A stretch of 19,429 nucleotides of DNA from an uncultured Lachnospiraceae bacterium (GCA_910585395.1 CAJUCK010000048.1:1-19429), one strand, 5' to 3'; positions 1 to 7,125 are shown, numbered from the stretch's first letter. The notes: a model not told the origin generated them from the letters alone. Program-made: numbers and translations.

Positions 1-30
1 ATTGTGGAAAATACTGATGATGCAGCATAA
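1..30 (+). CDS. Possible C-terminal tail of an upstream gene (partial)
   Basis: The first ten codons read in frame 1 as IVENTDDAA followed by TAA. An open frame entering from the left edge and stopping here fits the tail of an upstream coding region, possibly another recombinase of the same element, but the piece is too short to assign. It may equally be chance. Confidence 0.22.
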   Translation: MVENTDDAA

Positions 31-117
31 AATTTTTCGGTACATTCGTTAATATTTAAGTTTGAGTATATGATGGCAGCATACAGAGGATGTTTCAAAA
101 AGAAAAATCCTTTGCAA

Positions 118-144
118 CTGTCATTTTCCATATAGGACTGACAG
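118..144. repeat. Inverted repeat upstream of the recombinase
   Basis: CTGTCA (118-123) and TGACAG (139-144) form a perfect 6-bp inverted repeat with a 15-base spacer, about 40 bases before the recombinase start. It could be a recombinase-binding half-site pair, a regulator site or a small hairpin. Six-bp arms are short enough to arise by chance. Confidence 0.3.
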
Positions 145-184
145 AAATCAATATGCAGATTATTGAAAAGAATGGAGGAATTGT

Positions 185-1888
185 ATGAGCGAAGTGCAGG
201 TATTGCAAAAGACAAAAATTGTTCCGAATGGCAGGAACAGGGGCAGTACGGGAGCTTTGAGGGTTGACCGTATCAGGGTGGCGGCATACTGCCGTGTATC
301 TACCGATGATGATGAGCAGTTGGGGAGCTTTGAATCACAGAAACTGTATTATGAACAAAAGATAGCATCAAATAAAGATTGGGTAAATGCAGGAATATTT
401 GCGGATGAAGCGGTCACAGGAACAAAGACGGATAAGCGGAGTGGGTTTCAGGAGATGATTGCCCATTGCCACAATGGCGAAATAGATATGATACTTACAA
501 AGTCTATTTCACGGTTTGCCCGCAATACGGTAGATACGCTGAATTATGTGAGAATACTCCGCGACCGGAATATTGCCATATTTTTCGAGAAGGAAAATAT
601 CAATACACTTGATATGAACGGCGAGCTGTTATTGACTATTATGAGTTCATTGGCACAACAGGAAGTAGAGTCGCTTTCACAGAATGTCAAGATGGGATTA
701 CAGATGAAAATGAAGCGCGGCGAATTAATCGGTTTCAATGGCTGTTATGGATATGATTATCATACCGAGGACAAGAGTATAACTGTCAATGAGGAAGAAG
801 CGGAGATTGTCCGTATGATTTATGATATGTATCTGGAGGGTTATGGAACGACCACGATTGCAAAACGGTTAATGGAACTTGGAATTAAGAATAAAAAAGG
901 AGAAGTAAGCTGGCATACGCATGGTGTTATGGGGATGATTAAGAATGAAAAATACAAAGGGGATATTCTTCTTGGAAAGACATTTACTACAGATCCGATT
1001 TCCAAACGCAGGCTTGCAAATATGGGGGAAGAAAACCAGTATTATCTCAGGGATCATCATGAGCCGATTGTCTTAAGAGAAATATGGGATAAGGCGGAGG
1101 AAATACGCATGAAGCGTTCCCGAAATAAAGTAGTCGAAACAACTGGAAACAGGGAACGTTATACACGCCAATATTCATTCAGTAGTATGTGTGAATGTGC
1201 CTATTGCGGGCATAAACTTACACGCAGGACAAGACACAGCAGGTCTGATTATGAAAAACCAGTGTGGCAGTGTATGAATGTCACTAAGAACGGCATTGAC
1301 AACTGTCCGAACTGTAAAGCTGTTGATGAAGCAATTTTGGAGGGAGCTTTTCTGGATGCCTTTGGACTGCTGGCTGGCAATTTTGATGATGTGCTGGATG
1401 TGGTATTGTCATATGTGGCGGAATTGGCTGACACCGATGAAAGTGTACGGAAGAAACAGCAGATTGATAAGGATATTTCCTCGTTGGAATCAAAGAAATT
1501 ACGGATGACAGACATGCTGATCGATGGTACAATATCCAAAGAGGTGTATGAAGAAAAAATGGTGGATTTTACCAGAAAGTTTCATAAGCTGTCTGAGAGA
1601 AAGGCGCTTCTTGAGGACAGCATCTGCACACAGAAAGATATAAACAGGCGGATGTTGGAACTCCGTGACACACTTGAAAAAGAACAGGTTCTTGATGAAT
1701 TTGACAGGGTGGTTTTTGAGAGTATCATCGACAGGGTAATTGTCGGAGGATATGAGGAAGACGGTACACCCGCTCCTTACAAGCTAACTTTTGTGTTAAA
1801 AGGCAATCAGACAGGAACGGTGCCACATGCTAAGGAGCAGTTTAAGGAAAAGGCAAAGAAGTCAAAGGAAGAAAAGAGGGTGTCATAA
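185..1888 (+). CDS. Large serine recombinase (site-specific integrase/excisionase)
   Basis: A 567-aa large serine recombinase that would catalyse integration and excision of a mobile element through a 5'-phosphoserine DNA intermediate. The start ATG follows GGAGG at about 9 bases. The N-terminal resolvase domain begins near residue 30, with the nucleophile Ser39 in YCRVST. The arginine-bearing SISRFARN segment follows, and then the long helix region starting SSLAQQEVES. A recombinase domain with GYGTTTIAKRL follows. A zinc ribbon has Cys336, Cys338 and Cys341 and then Cys363, Cys374 and Cys377. A Lys/Glu-rich coiled coil (about residues 420-520) and a basic tail complete it. Length and domain order are normal for the TndX/TnpX-like group, and no key residue is missing. 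The downstream small frame begins 1 base after its stop, which suggests translational coupling. The family is certain; the target site is not shown directly. Confidence 0.95.
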   Translation: MSEVQVLQKTKIVPNGRNRGSTGALRVDRIRVAAYCRVSTDDDEQLGSFESQKLYYEQKIASNKDWVNAGIFADEAVTGTKTDKRSGFQEMIAHCHNGEIDMILTKSISRFARNTVDTLNYVRILRDRNIAIFFEKENINTLDMNGELLLTIMSSLAQQEVESLSQNVKMGLQMKMKRGELIGFNGCYGYDYHTEDKSITVNEEEAEIVRMIYDMYLEGYGTTTIAKRLMELGIKNKKGEVSWHTHGVMGMIKNEKYKGDILLGKTFTTDPISKRRLANMGEENQYYLRDHHEPIVLREIWDKAEEIRMKRSRNKVVETTGNRERYTRQYSFSSMCECAYCGHKLTRRTRHSRSDYEKPVWQCMNVTKNGIDNCPNCKAVDEAILEGAFLDAFGLLAGNFDDVLDVVLSYVAELADTDESVRKKQQIDKDISSLESKKLRMTDMLIDGTISKEVYEEKMVDFTRKFHKLSERKALLEDSICTQKDINRRMLELRDTLEKEQVLDEFDRVVFESIIDRVIVGGYEEDGTPAPYKLTFVLKGNQTGTVPHAKEQFKEKAKKSKEEKRVS

Positions 1889-1889
1889 G

Positions 1890-2195
1890 ATGGAGAGCAG
1901 GCTGGCAGAAGTTGTTGATAAAATTGTAATTGTGGAAGTGGACACAGAATTAAGTTTGTGTTCATGTGAGAATGACGTGGTGGACGAAACGTGTTCATTA
2001 GGCGGTAACGACACATACAGAATGTGTGGTGTGGATACAAAGGAAAGATATCTAGAAGTGTTTTGTTTTCGGCAGTATTATAAGCATTTTGTGTTTGTGG
2101 AAGATGAACAAGGGAATCGGAAAAAGAGGATGGAGAAGTATTTCGAGGTTTCGGCCGTGGTTGATGTGGGGTGTGGGGATACAAACGGAAAATGA
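1890..2195 (+). CDS. Small Cys-containing protein coupled to the recombinase; unknown function
   Basis: A 101-aa frame whose ATG lies 1 base after the recombinase stop. A weak GAGGG about 9 bases upstream and this tight spacing suggest translational coupling. I do not recognise the product. It has six cysteines (24, 26, 35, 46, 59, 95), an aromatic segment FCFRQYYKHFVFV (57-69) and a charged stretch NRKKRMEKYFEV (76-87). The 3' two thirds recur ungapped at 5442-5614, where the frame stays open. That favours a real coding sequence or a recent duplication over chance. It could be a recombinase accessory or directionality factor by position alone, a decaying passenger, or a repeat without protein function. 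Related short sequences may be common near such recombinases; I cannot check this. Confidence 0.45.
   Translation: MESRLAEVVDKIVIVEVDTELSLCSCENDVVDETCSLGGNDTYRMCGVDTKERYLEVFCFRQYYKHFVFVEDEQGNRKKRMEKYFEVSAVVDVGCGDTNGK
1956..2188 (+). repeat. Direct repeat copy 1 (R1)
   Basis: This stretch aligns without gaps to 5382-5614. The first 54 bases are diverged. The part from GACACA (2010-2015) onward is highly similar, including the CAGAATGTGTGGTGTGG region and the ending GTGTGGGGATACAAA. It lies left of the abiH/zinc-ribbon/rhuM block. Confidence 0.85.
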
Positions 2196-2282
2196 AGAAT
2201 TTAGGCAATTAACATATCTAAGTAGTATCTGCCTCGCTGATAAAATGTGGGCAACAGGTTTTTAGAAATGGAATAAGATAGG

Positions 2283-2306
2283 CGTATCATTAGCGATAGT
2301 GATACG
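2283..2306. repeat. Imperfect palindrome upstream of abiH
   Basis: CGTATCA (2283-2289) pairs with TGATACG (2300-2306), with further partial symmetry inside and a T-rich run (TTTATTTGTCTT) after it. It may end transcription from the recombinase side or act as an operator for the abiH promoter, which starts about 20 bases downstream. Confidence 0.5.
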
Positions 2307-2327
2307 TTTATTTGTCTTAAACATTCG

Positions 2328-2356
2328 TTGTGATTAGAAAAATGTTATGTTACAAT
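2328..2356 (+). promoter_or_regulatory. Sigma-A-like promoter for the abiH operon
   Basis: TTGTGA (2328-2333), a 17-base spacer and TACAAT (2351-2356) match a vegetative promoter at optimal spacing. It would start transcription about 150 bases ahead of the abiH ATG. This is sequence match only. Confidence 0.6.
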
Positions 2357-2514
2357 CAGGAAAGTGAGAGAAGATAATGAGAATGCTTTTACATTGGATG
2401 CTTGTGGACTTTCTTTTCTCTTTTATTCTCTGCTTCTCAGGATCGGTACATAATTTATCACAGGGAATGTTAATGTGGTCAGATGCAAACTTGAGCATTG
2501 CAGGAGGTATATGG

Positions 2515-3714
2515 ATGAATATTTTAATAATTGGAAATGGCTTTGATTTGGCACATGGACTGCCTACGACTTATAAAGATTTTTTGAAATTTACGGACAA
2601 GTTTGAAGAATATAGACTGAGGAATGAAGACGGAGATGAATTGTTGCAGGAGGATGATGGAAGTTCTGATTATTTCTTTAATCTTTTTGGAAATAAGGTA
2701 AATAAGAATGTGGGAGATTTAATTCAGGAATTGAATGCTCTGATCAAAAACAATGTATGGATAAAATATTTTAAGAATCTATGTGAGAGTAGAAAAAAGC
2801 AAGGGAAAGATGGCTGGATAGATTTTGAAAGCGAAATTTCCCAAATTATTCAGACTTTAGATAGTGCTAGCCATACGATTGCAGAACAGGTGGCGCAGGG
2901 ACAAAAGAATGGAAAAATGACGCAATATCAGTATAGCATACTTCGACCTGTAATCGGTCAAAAATGGTCGTCAGAGAAATATGACAGTATTTCTTTTGAA
3001 AATAAGGCAATCCGTTATAAGAAAGAACTATTACTAAAGGATTTAAATAAACTGATAAGATGTTTGGAAATTTACCTTAGTGATTATGTATCTAGTTTAA
3101 GGGTTGATAAGCTGCTTCCCGATATAAAAAATTTACCTTTTATAAATAAGGTGCTGTCATTCAATTACACAAGTACATATGAGAACTACTATAGTGAATT
3201 CCCTTATGAAATAGATTATACTCACGGTAAAGCAGCAATAGAGAATACAATGGATACCAATAACATAGTTCTTGGAATTGATGAGTATTTGAAAGGGGAC
3301 GAGAAAAATGAGAATACAGAATTTATTGAGTTTAAAAAGTATTTTCAAAGAATTCATAAAGAGACAGGCAGCTTATATAAATTGTGGTTAAATAAAATGG
3401 AAGAACAGGAACAGATTAAAGAAATTACTTCAGTACAGAAGGATAATGATGGAACTATAAGTTATGTTGAAGAATACGCTACATGCCATAAAGTATTCTT
3501 TTTCGGACATTCTTTGGATGTTACAGATCGAGATATTATTAGGGAATTTATCTTAGCGGATAGAGTTCAGACAACAATTTTTTATGTAGATAGGACGGAT
3601 TATGGTAAGAAAATAACTAATTTGGTTAAGGTTATTGGTCAAGATGAATTGATCAGGCGTACAGGAGGAAAAACAAAAACAATAACATTTCAAAAGATAA
3701 CTAAGGAGGTATAA
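2515..3714 (+). CDS. abiH: AbiH-family abortive phage infection protein
   Basis: A 399-aa protein of the AbiH family, first known from lactococcal abortive infection and thought to block phage propagation. The mechanism is not established. The family N-terminus is clear: MNILIIGNGFDLAHGLPTTY, with the nucleotide-fold-like GNGFD at residues 7-11. A conserved C-terminal GHSLD motif is at residues 331-335, after a hydrophobic strand (KVFFFG). The start at 2515 is preferred because AGGAGG sits about 8 bases upstream and the family motif begins right there. An in-frame ATG at 2377 would add 46 residues with a hydrophobic segment and has no good ribosome site. The gene has its own promoter and is followed after 3 bases by a zinc-ribbon gene, whose ribosome site lies inside the abiH 3' end, so the two are very likely co-expressed. 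The length is in the usual range. Confidence 0.88.
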   Translation: MNILIIGNGFDLAHGLPTTYKDFLKFTDKFEEYRLRNEDGDELLQEDDGSSDYFFNLFGNKVNKNVGDLIQELNALIKNNVWIKYFKNLCESRKKQGKDGWIDFESEISQIIQTLDSASHTIAEQVAQGQKNGKMTQYQYSILRPVIGQKWSSEKYDSISFENKAIRYKKELLLKDLNKLIRCLEIYLSDYVSSLRVDKLLPDIKNLPFINKVLSFNYTSTYENYYSEFPYEIDYTHGKAAIENTMDTNNIVLGIDEYLKGDEKNENTEFIEFKKYFQRIHKETGSLYKLWLNKMEEQEQIKEITSVQKDNDGTISYVEEYATCHKVFFFGHSLDVTDRDIIREFILADRVQTTIFYVDRTDYGKKITNLVKVIGQDELIRRTGGKTKTITFQKITKEV

Positions 3715-3717
3715 TAC

Positions 3718-4152
3718 ATGGGGCTATATAAAGAGATTATGGAAGTCGCAGAAATAGTGCGTAAAGATGATAACCTTGACTTATATAAAAAACTGTTAGA
3801 TTTAAGTTCGCAGGCACTTGATTTGCAGGAAGAAATTTCAAGGTTGAGAGAAGATAACAGGGAATTAAAGAAGAAAAAAGACATTTCTGAAAAAATAGTA
3901 CGGCATAAATTGCCATATGTGACGCTGAAAGATGATTCGGATGATTTGTATTATTGTTCTCATTGCTGGGATGGTGAACAGATAGTTATACAACTCAATT
4001 GTGCAGATAATGGATGTTTTGAGTGTCCGCATTGTCATGCAAAAGGGTTATATGATACAGAAAAAAATAAGCAATATCATAAGAGGCAAGCCGAAAATAT
4101 TGCCAATGTGAATAGAAGTTTGCATCGTAAAAATATTTTTGATGGCTATTGA
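3718..4152 (+). CDS. Coiled-coil zinc-ribbon protein coupled to abiH
   Basis: A 144-aa protein of unknown function. Residues 1-60 are helical and charged, with a likely short coiled coil (about 30-58). They are followed by a zinc ribbon with CxxC pairs at Cys80/Cys83 (CSHC) and Cys103/Cys106 (CPHC) and additional Cys95 and Cys100. A basic tail follows. AAGGAGG overlapping the abiH stop gives an ideal ribosome site, and the 3-base gap to abiH implies one operon and possibly a shared task such as nucleic-acid or partner binding. The architecture (helical oligomerising part plus zinc ribbon) suggests a sensor or adaptor, but that is inference only. It has no catalytic motif I can see. Confidence 0.8.
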   Translation: MGLYKEIMEVAEIVRKDDNLDLYKKLLDLSSQALDLQEEISRLREDNRELKKKKDISEKIVRHKLPYVTLKDDSDDLYYCSHCWDGEQIVIQLNCADNGCFECPHCHAKGLYDTEKNKQYHKRQAENIANVNRSLHRKNIFDGY

Positions 4153-4366
4153 TGTTTTATATTATGATGTATGAATGAGTCATGAATTGGTGTGCAGACA
4201 TGAGGAGATGCTCAGTTCGGCAAAAAGAAAGATGAAAGCGCCATCTGTGTCAGCGGAGCGTAATATCTGATTTATGTTGTTTCCATCAGCGTCCAACAGG
4301 AAAGTATTGGGATACGATATGATGAGAATATATGTTTGGAAAAGTAGGATGGAGGAGAAATTCAAG

Positions 4367-5371
4367 ATGGATAATTGTGGAGAAATCCTTATATATCAGT
4401 CCGAAGACGGTTTGACAAAGATTGAAGTTAAAATACAGGACGAAACAGTGTGGTTGACACAACAGCAAATGGCAGATTTGTTCCAAACGTCGCGAACAAA
4501 TGTTGTAGAACATATCTCACATATATATGAAGAATTTGAATTAGATGAAAACTCAACCTGTCGGAAATTCCGACAGGTTCGCAAGGAAGGAAATCGCGAA
4601 GTTTCACGAGAGATGCCCTACTATAATCTTGACATGATTATTTCTCTTGGTTATAGAGTGAAATCCAGAATAGCGACAAATTTTCGGCGTTGGGCAACTG
4701 AACGTCTGAAAGAATATATGATAAAAGGTTTTACTATGGATGATGAGAGATTAAAGAATCTAGGGGGTGGAAATTACTGGAAGGAGTTATTAGACCGTAT
4801 ACGGGATATTCGCTCATCGGAAAAAGTGATGTACCGTCAGGTGCTTGACCTTTACGCTACCAGTGTGGATTATAATCCCCAAAGCAGTGAATCCATCGCA
4901 TTTTTTAAAATGGTTCAAAATAAGCTGCATTATGCAGCGCATGGGCATACTGCGGCAGAAGTAATATATGAACGTGCAGATGCAGAACAGCCGTTTATGG
5001 GGCTTAAGAATTTTTCGGGTGATTTCCCGACATTGAAAGATATTGGCATCGCAAAGAATTATTTAAATGAGGAAGAATTGAAGATTTTAAATAATATCGT
5101 GTCTGGATATTTTGATTTTGCAGAAATTCAGGCAATGCGCCATCATCCCATGTATATGTCTGATTATGTAGAGCATCTTGATAATATATTGAAAACGACA
5201 GGAGAAAAATTATTGCAGGGAGCAGGGAAAATCAGTCATGCACAGGCAATGGAAAAAGCAGCAGAAGAATACAGAAAATATCAGGTTCAGAATTTATCGC
5301 CAGTTGAAGAAGAGTATTTAGAAAGTATTAAAAACATACATAGTACGGTAAAGAAAAAAGTGAAGAAGTAA
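4367..5371 (+). CDS. rhuM: RhuM-family protein (virulence/defence-island associated)
   Basis: A 334-aa RhuM-family protein. The name comes from a Salmonella pathogenicity-island gene. Homologues are frequent in mobile elements and beside restriction systems, but the biochemical role is not settled. Family signatures visible include VWLTQQQMADLFQTSRTNV (28-46, a helix-turn-helix-like segment), YYNLDMIISLGYRVKS (85-100), FRRWATERLKEYM (106-118) and GFTMDDERLK (121-130). A C-terminal region has KNFSGDFPT and QAMRHHPMYMSDYVEHL. The ATG at 4367 was chosen because GGAGGAG lies about 9 bases upstream and the conserved part begins there. An upstream in-frame ATG at 4349 has no proper ribosome site. 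It is separated by 214 bases from the zinc-ribbon gene, so it may be expressed separately. A long perfect palindrome lies inside its 5' part. Confidence 0.87.
   Translation: MDNCGEILIYQSEDGLTKIEVKIQDETVWLTQQQMADLFQTSRTNVVEHISHIYEEFELDENSTCRKFRQVRKEGNREVSREMPYYNLDMIISLGYRVKSRIATNFRRWATERLKEYMIKGFTMDDERLKNLGGGNYWKELLDRIRDIRSSEKVMYRQVLDLYATSVDYNPQSSESIAFFKMVQNKLHYAAHGHTAAEVIYERADAEQPFMGLKNFSGDFPTLKDIGIAKNYLNEEELKILNNIVSGYFDFAEIQAMRHHPMYMSDYVEHLDNILKTTGEKLLQGAGKISHAQAMEKAAEEYRKYQVQNLSPVEEEYLESIKNIHSTVKKKVKK
4555..4579. repeat. Perfect 25-base palindrome inside rhuM
   Basis: AACCTGTCGGAA, a central A, and TTCCGACAGGTT form perfect 12-bp arms. The region encodes about residues 63-71 (STCRKFRQV). 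Such symmetry is long for coding sequence. It could be a protein-binding site, a transcript hairpin that regulates translation, or a product of codon choice over a near-symmetric peptide. Confidence 0.9.
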
Positions 5372-5381
5372 TAACATAGAA

Positions 5382-5614
5382 TTGTGTTCCTATACGAGTG
5401 ACCAGGCTGAAAAATTGTGTTTATATAGTAGCTTAGACACACACAGAATGTGTGGTGTGGGTACAAAGGAAACATATCTAGAAATCCTTTGTTTTCGGCA
5501 GTATTATAAGCATTTTGTGTTTGTGGAAGGTGACGGGGGGAAGAGGAAAAAGAGGATGGAGAAGTATTTTGAGGTTTCGGTGGTGATTGATGTGGGGTGT
5601 GGGGATACAAAGGG
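5382..5614 (+). repeat. Direct repeat copy 2 (R2)
   Basis: Ungapped alignment with R1 (1956-2188) through its whole length. Its first 60 bases also align with R3 (6700-6760). GACACA is at 5436-5441, followed by CACAGAATGTGTGGTGTGG, an imperfect palindrome. R2 separates the abiH/rhuM cargo from the dinD cargo. Confidence 0.88.
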
Positions 5615-5618
5615 TTAA
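5382..5618 (+). pseudogene. Second copy of the small Cys-containing frame, likely non-functional
   Basis: This frame stays open for 78 codons and matches the 3' part of the small protein at 1890-2195 (shared RMCGV, LCFRQYYKHFVFVE, KKRMEKYFEVS, VGCGDT). It has no ATG: the only candidate start is TTG at 5382 without a ribosome site, and the frame is closed by TGA at 5361-5363. It is best seen as a repeat copy or decayed gene. Retention of an open frame without indels leaves a small chance that it is expressed. Confidence 0.6.
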
Positions 5619-5694
5619 TTTTTGGCAGAAAAGTTCAATTAGTATTGATCATATTAACAGGAAAGCTGATGGTGGTTCGGGAAGTTCTGATAAT

Positions 5695-5732
5695 GCACAA
5701 TTAACGCATCCATATTGTAATAGCACAATTAA
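5695..5732. repeat. Short direct repeat upstream of the dinD-like gene
   Basis: GCACAATTAA occurs at 5695-5704 and again at 5723-5732, 28 bases apart, 70-110 bases ahead of the dinD-like start. It could be a regulator site. No classical SOS (LexA) box was recognised in this intergenic stretch. Confidence 0.35.
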
Positions 5733-5803
5733 AAATTAAAGATGTTATAAGTAGATGGAATTTGTATAAACGAAAGGTTTTGAATAACTACGGAGGAGCG
5801 TAT

Positions 5804-6664
5804 ATGAAGAAACTGATTGCAGAAGAATATAACAGATTTGAAGACATTAAACAAATTCGTGAGGACGGTTCAGAATTTTGGAGTGCGAGAGATCTGGCTT
5901 CAGCTTTAGATTATAATAAATGGGAAAATTTCTCCAAAGTAATCAATAGAGCAATGATTGCTTGCGAGAATAGCGGTCATACAATAGCTTACGATTTTCC
6001 TGAGGTCAGGAAAATCGTAGAAGCAGGTGTAACAAAAAAACCCATTTTGGATTATGAATTGTCAAGATATGCTTGTTATTTGATTGTGCAGAATGGAGAC
6101 CCACGGAAAGAAGTGATTGCATTGGGACAGACATATTTTGCAATCCAGACGTATCGTCAAGAGGTGGCGGACCATTTTAATGAGTTGAGCGAGGACAATC
6201 GAAGACTTGTTGTGCGTGGAGACATTAAGCAATGGAATCAAATGCTTGCGGAAACAGCACATAAAGCAGGTGTTATTACAAACGAGGAATTTGCAATTTT
6301 TCAAAATGCGGGTTATATGGGATTGTATGGTGGTTTAGATGTAGATGATATTCATACAAAAAAGGGATTAGAAGTTGGACAGAAAATCCTTGATTACATG
6401 GGTAGTACGGAATTGATTGCCAATCTGTTTCGTATATCCCAGACAGAAGAAAAATTACGAAAAGATGAGGTTGATAATGCTAAAACGGCAACGTCGGTTC
6501 ATTATGTTGTGGGTAGAGAGGTAAGGTCTGCAATAGAAAAGATTGGCGGGACAATGCCTGAGGATTTGCCCACTCCAGAAAAGAGCATCCAACAGATAGA
6601 AAAAGAGCAGATGGCTCGTTTGAAAGCAAAAGCCAAAAAGGGAAAATTGATGCTTGATGAGTAG
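5804..6664 (+). CDS. dinD: DinD-like (DNA damage-inducible protein D) family protein
   Basis: A 286-aa protein resembling DNA-damage-inducible protein D. The E. coli homologue is SOS-induced and has been reported to act on RecA filaments. Recognisable features are FWSARDLASALDYNKWENF (25-43), typical of the DinD/BRO-N-like N-terminal domain, then PILDYELSRYACYLIVQNGD and GQTYFAIQTYRQE, and KAGVITNEEFAIFQNAGYMGLYGG in the middle. The end is a Lys-rich tail (KAKAKKGKLML). The ATG at 5804 follows GGAGGAG at about 6 bases; an upstream TTG at 5762 is not supported. It stands alone between repeats R2 and R3. Homologues are common in defence islands beside restriction systems, which fits the next gene. 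No LexA box was seen, so SOS control is not shown. Confidence 0.85.
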   Translation: MKKLIAEEYNRFEDIKQIREDGSEFWSARDLASALDYNKWENFSKVINRAMIACENSGHTIAYDFPEVRKIVEAGVTKKPILDYELSRYACYLIVQNGDPRKEVIALGQTYFAIQTYRQEVADHFNELSEDNRRLVVRGDIKQWNQMLAETAHKAGVITNEEFAIFQNAGYMGLYGGLDVDDIHTKKGLEVGQKILDYMGSTELIANLFRISQTEEKLRKDEVDNAKTATSVHYVVGREVRSAIEKIGGTMPEDLPTPEKSIQQIEKEQMARLKAKAKKGKLMLDE

Positions 6665-6699
6665 GACGAGAAAGTATGCTTGGTATAGAACTACGAAAA

Positions 6700-6760
6700 A
6701 TTGTATTCCTATACAAGTGACGAGGCAGAAAAATTGTGTTTACATAGTAGCTTAGACACA
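6700..6760 (+). repeat. Direct repeat copy 3 (R3, 5' part only)
   Basis: These 61 bases match 5381-5441 with 5 mismatches and no gaps. Similarity stops at the GACACA motif (6755-6760), where R1 and R2 continue with YACAGAATGTGTGG. Here the sequence continues as the 3' end of an rlmD-like gene. Confidence 0.9.
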
Positions 6761-7079
6761 TGTGGAAATTGTTGTCTTGCTTTCCAAGGGAGAAATCGGC
6801 TCGAAGAAGGTTCGGGTGGAATTCTCGCTGGAGAATATGGATATGTCCGGGTTCCAGAATGACGCCATATACGGACAGATCAAAGAACGTATGTTGCATC
6901 AGACCAGTTTGAAGGTTTCTTCTTTTTATATTGCTCAGATCAAGCAGAAGTATGGCATTATTGAGTGCGAGAACTACAACAAGCAGAAGTCTGAAAATTC
7001 CAGACAACCGAAATGCCCGCTGGAAAAGGAAGCGGCTATTTCAGAGGTATTGAAGTATTTTGGGATGATTGAGCAATAG
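6759..7079 (+). pseudogene. 3' fragment of an rlmD/rumA-type 23S rRNA methyltransferase gene
   Basis: About 106 codons that read HVEIVVLLSKG, then VEFSLENMDMSGFQNDA, LKVSSFYIAQIKQKYGIIE and ENYNKQKSENSRQPKCP, ending EVLKYFGMIEQ. HVExVVLLSK is the usual end of the methyltransferase core of RlmD (uracil-5 methylation of 23S rRNA). The rest is the C-terminal extension I know from Lachnospiraceae homologues. The catalytic domain is absent, and the upstream sequence in this frame meets TAG at 6753-6755, so no enzyme can be made. A GTG at 6762 is the only start and has no ribosome site. The fragment lies right after repeat R3 and 46 bases ahead of the restriction enzyme start. The rum/rlmD gene is a known insertion target for serine-recombinase elements, so this may be an integration scar. 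Confidence 0.75.
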
Positions 7080-7125
7080 TCATTTCGTATTTATGTTGTT
7101 AAAAAAACGAATAGGAGAATATAGT

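Larger units (their letters stand above)
2196..2514 (+). promoter_or_regulatory. Intergenic region with the abiH promoter and leader
   Basis: This 319-base gap holds no convincing gene. It contains an imperfect palindrome (2283-2306), a good promoter (2328-2356) and a leader of about 150 bases. A frame in phase with abiH opens at 2377 and encodes a hydrophobic stretch, but it lacks a good ribosome site and is not part of the AbiH family N-terminus. Confidence 0.6.

Noticed and set aside
1807..2208. 133-aa minus-strand frame over R1, with a similar frame over R2 (5287-5610)
   Set aside because: The recurrence is explained by the repeat itself. The plus-strand frame has the coupled ATG and the more plausible composition, though the minus frame cannot be fully ruled out.
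2377..2514. 46-residue hydrophobic N-terminal extension of AbiH from an ATG at 2377
   Set aside because: There is no good ribosome site at 2377, AGGAGG lies right before the ATG at 2515, and the AbiH family motif begins there.
4153..4366. Small gene between the zinc-ribbon gene and rhuM
   Set aside because: The short frames here lack ribosome sites and recognisable products. A few codons resemble decayed coding sequence but nothing can be named.
5615..5803. SOS (LexA) box upstream of the dinD-like gene
   Set aside because: Neither a Firmicutes-type GAAC...GTTC nor a CTG...CAG box at correct spacing was found by eye.
6480..7007. 175-aa minus-strand reading frame
   Set aside because: It lies antisense to the dinD-like gene, R3 and the rlmD fragment, and shows no family features of its own. 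Its similarity to other minus-strand frames only reflects the direct repeats.
6762..7079. Independent 105-aa gene starting with GTG
   Set aside because: It is the C-terminal part of an rlmD-type protein without catalytic domain, ribosome site or promoter, so it is listed as a gene fragment.
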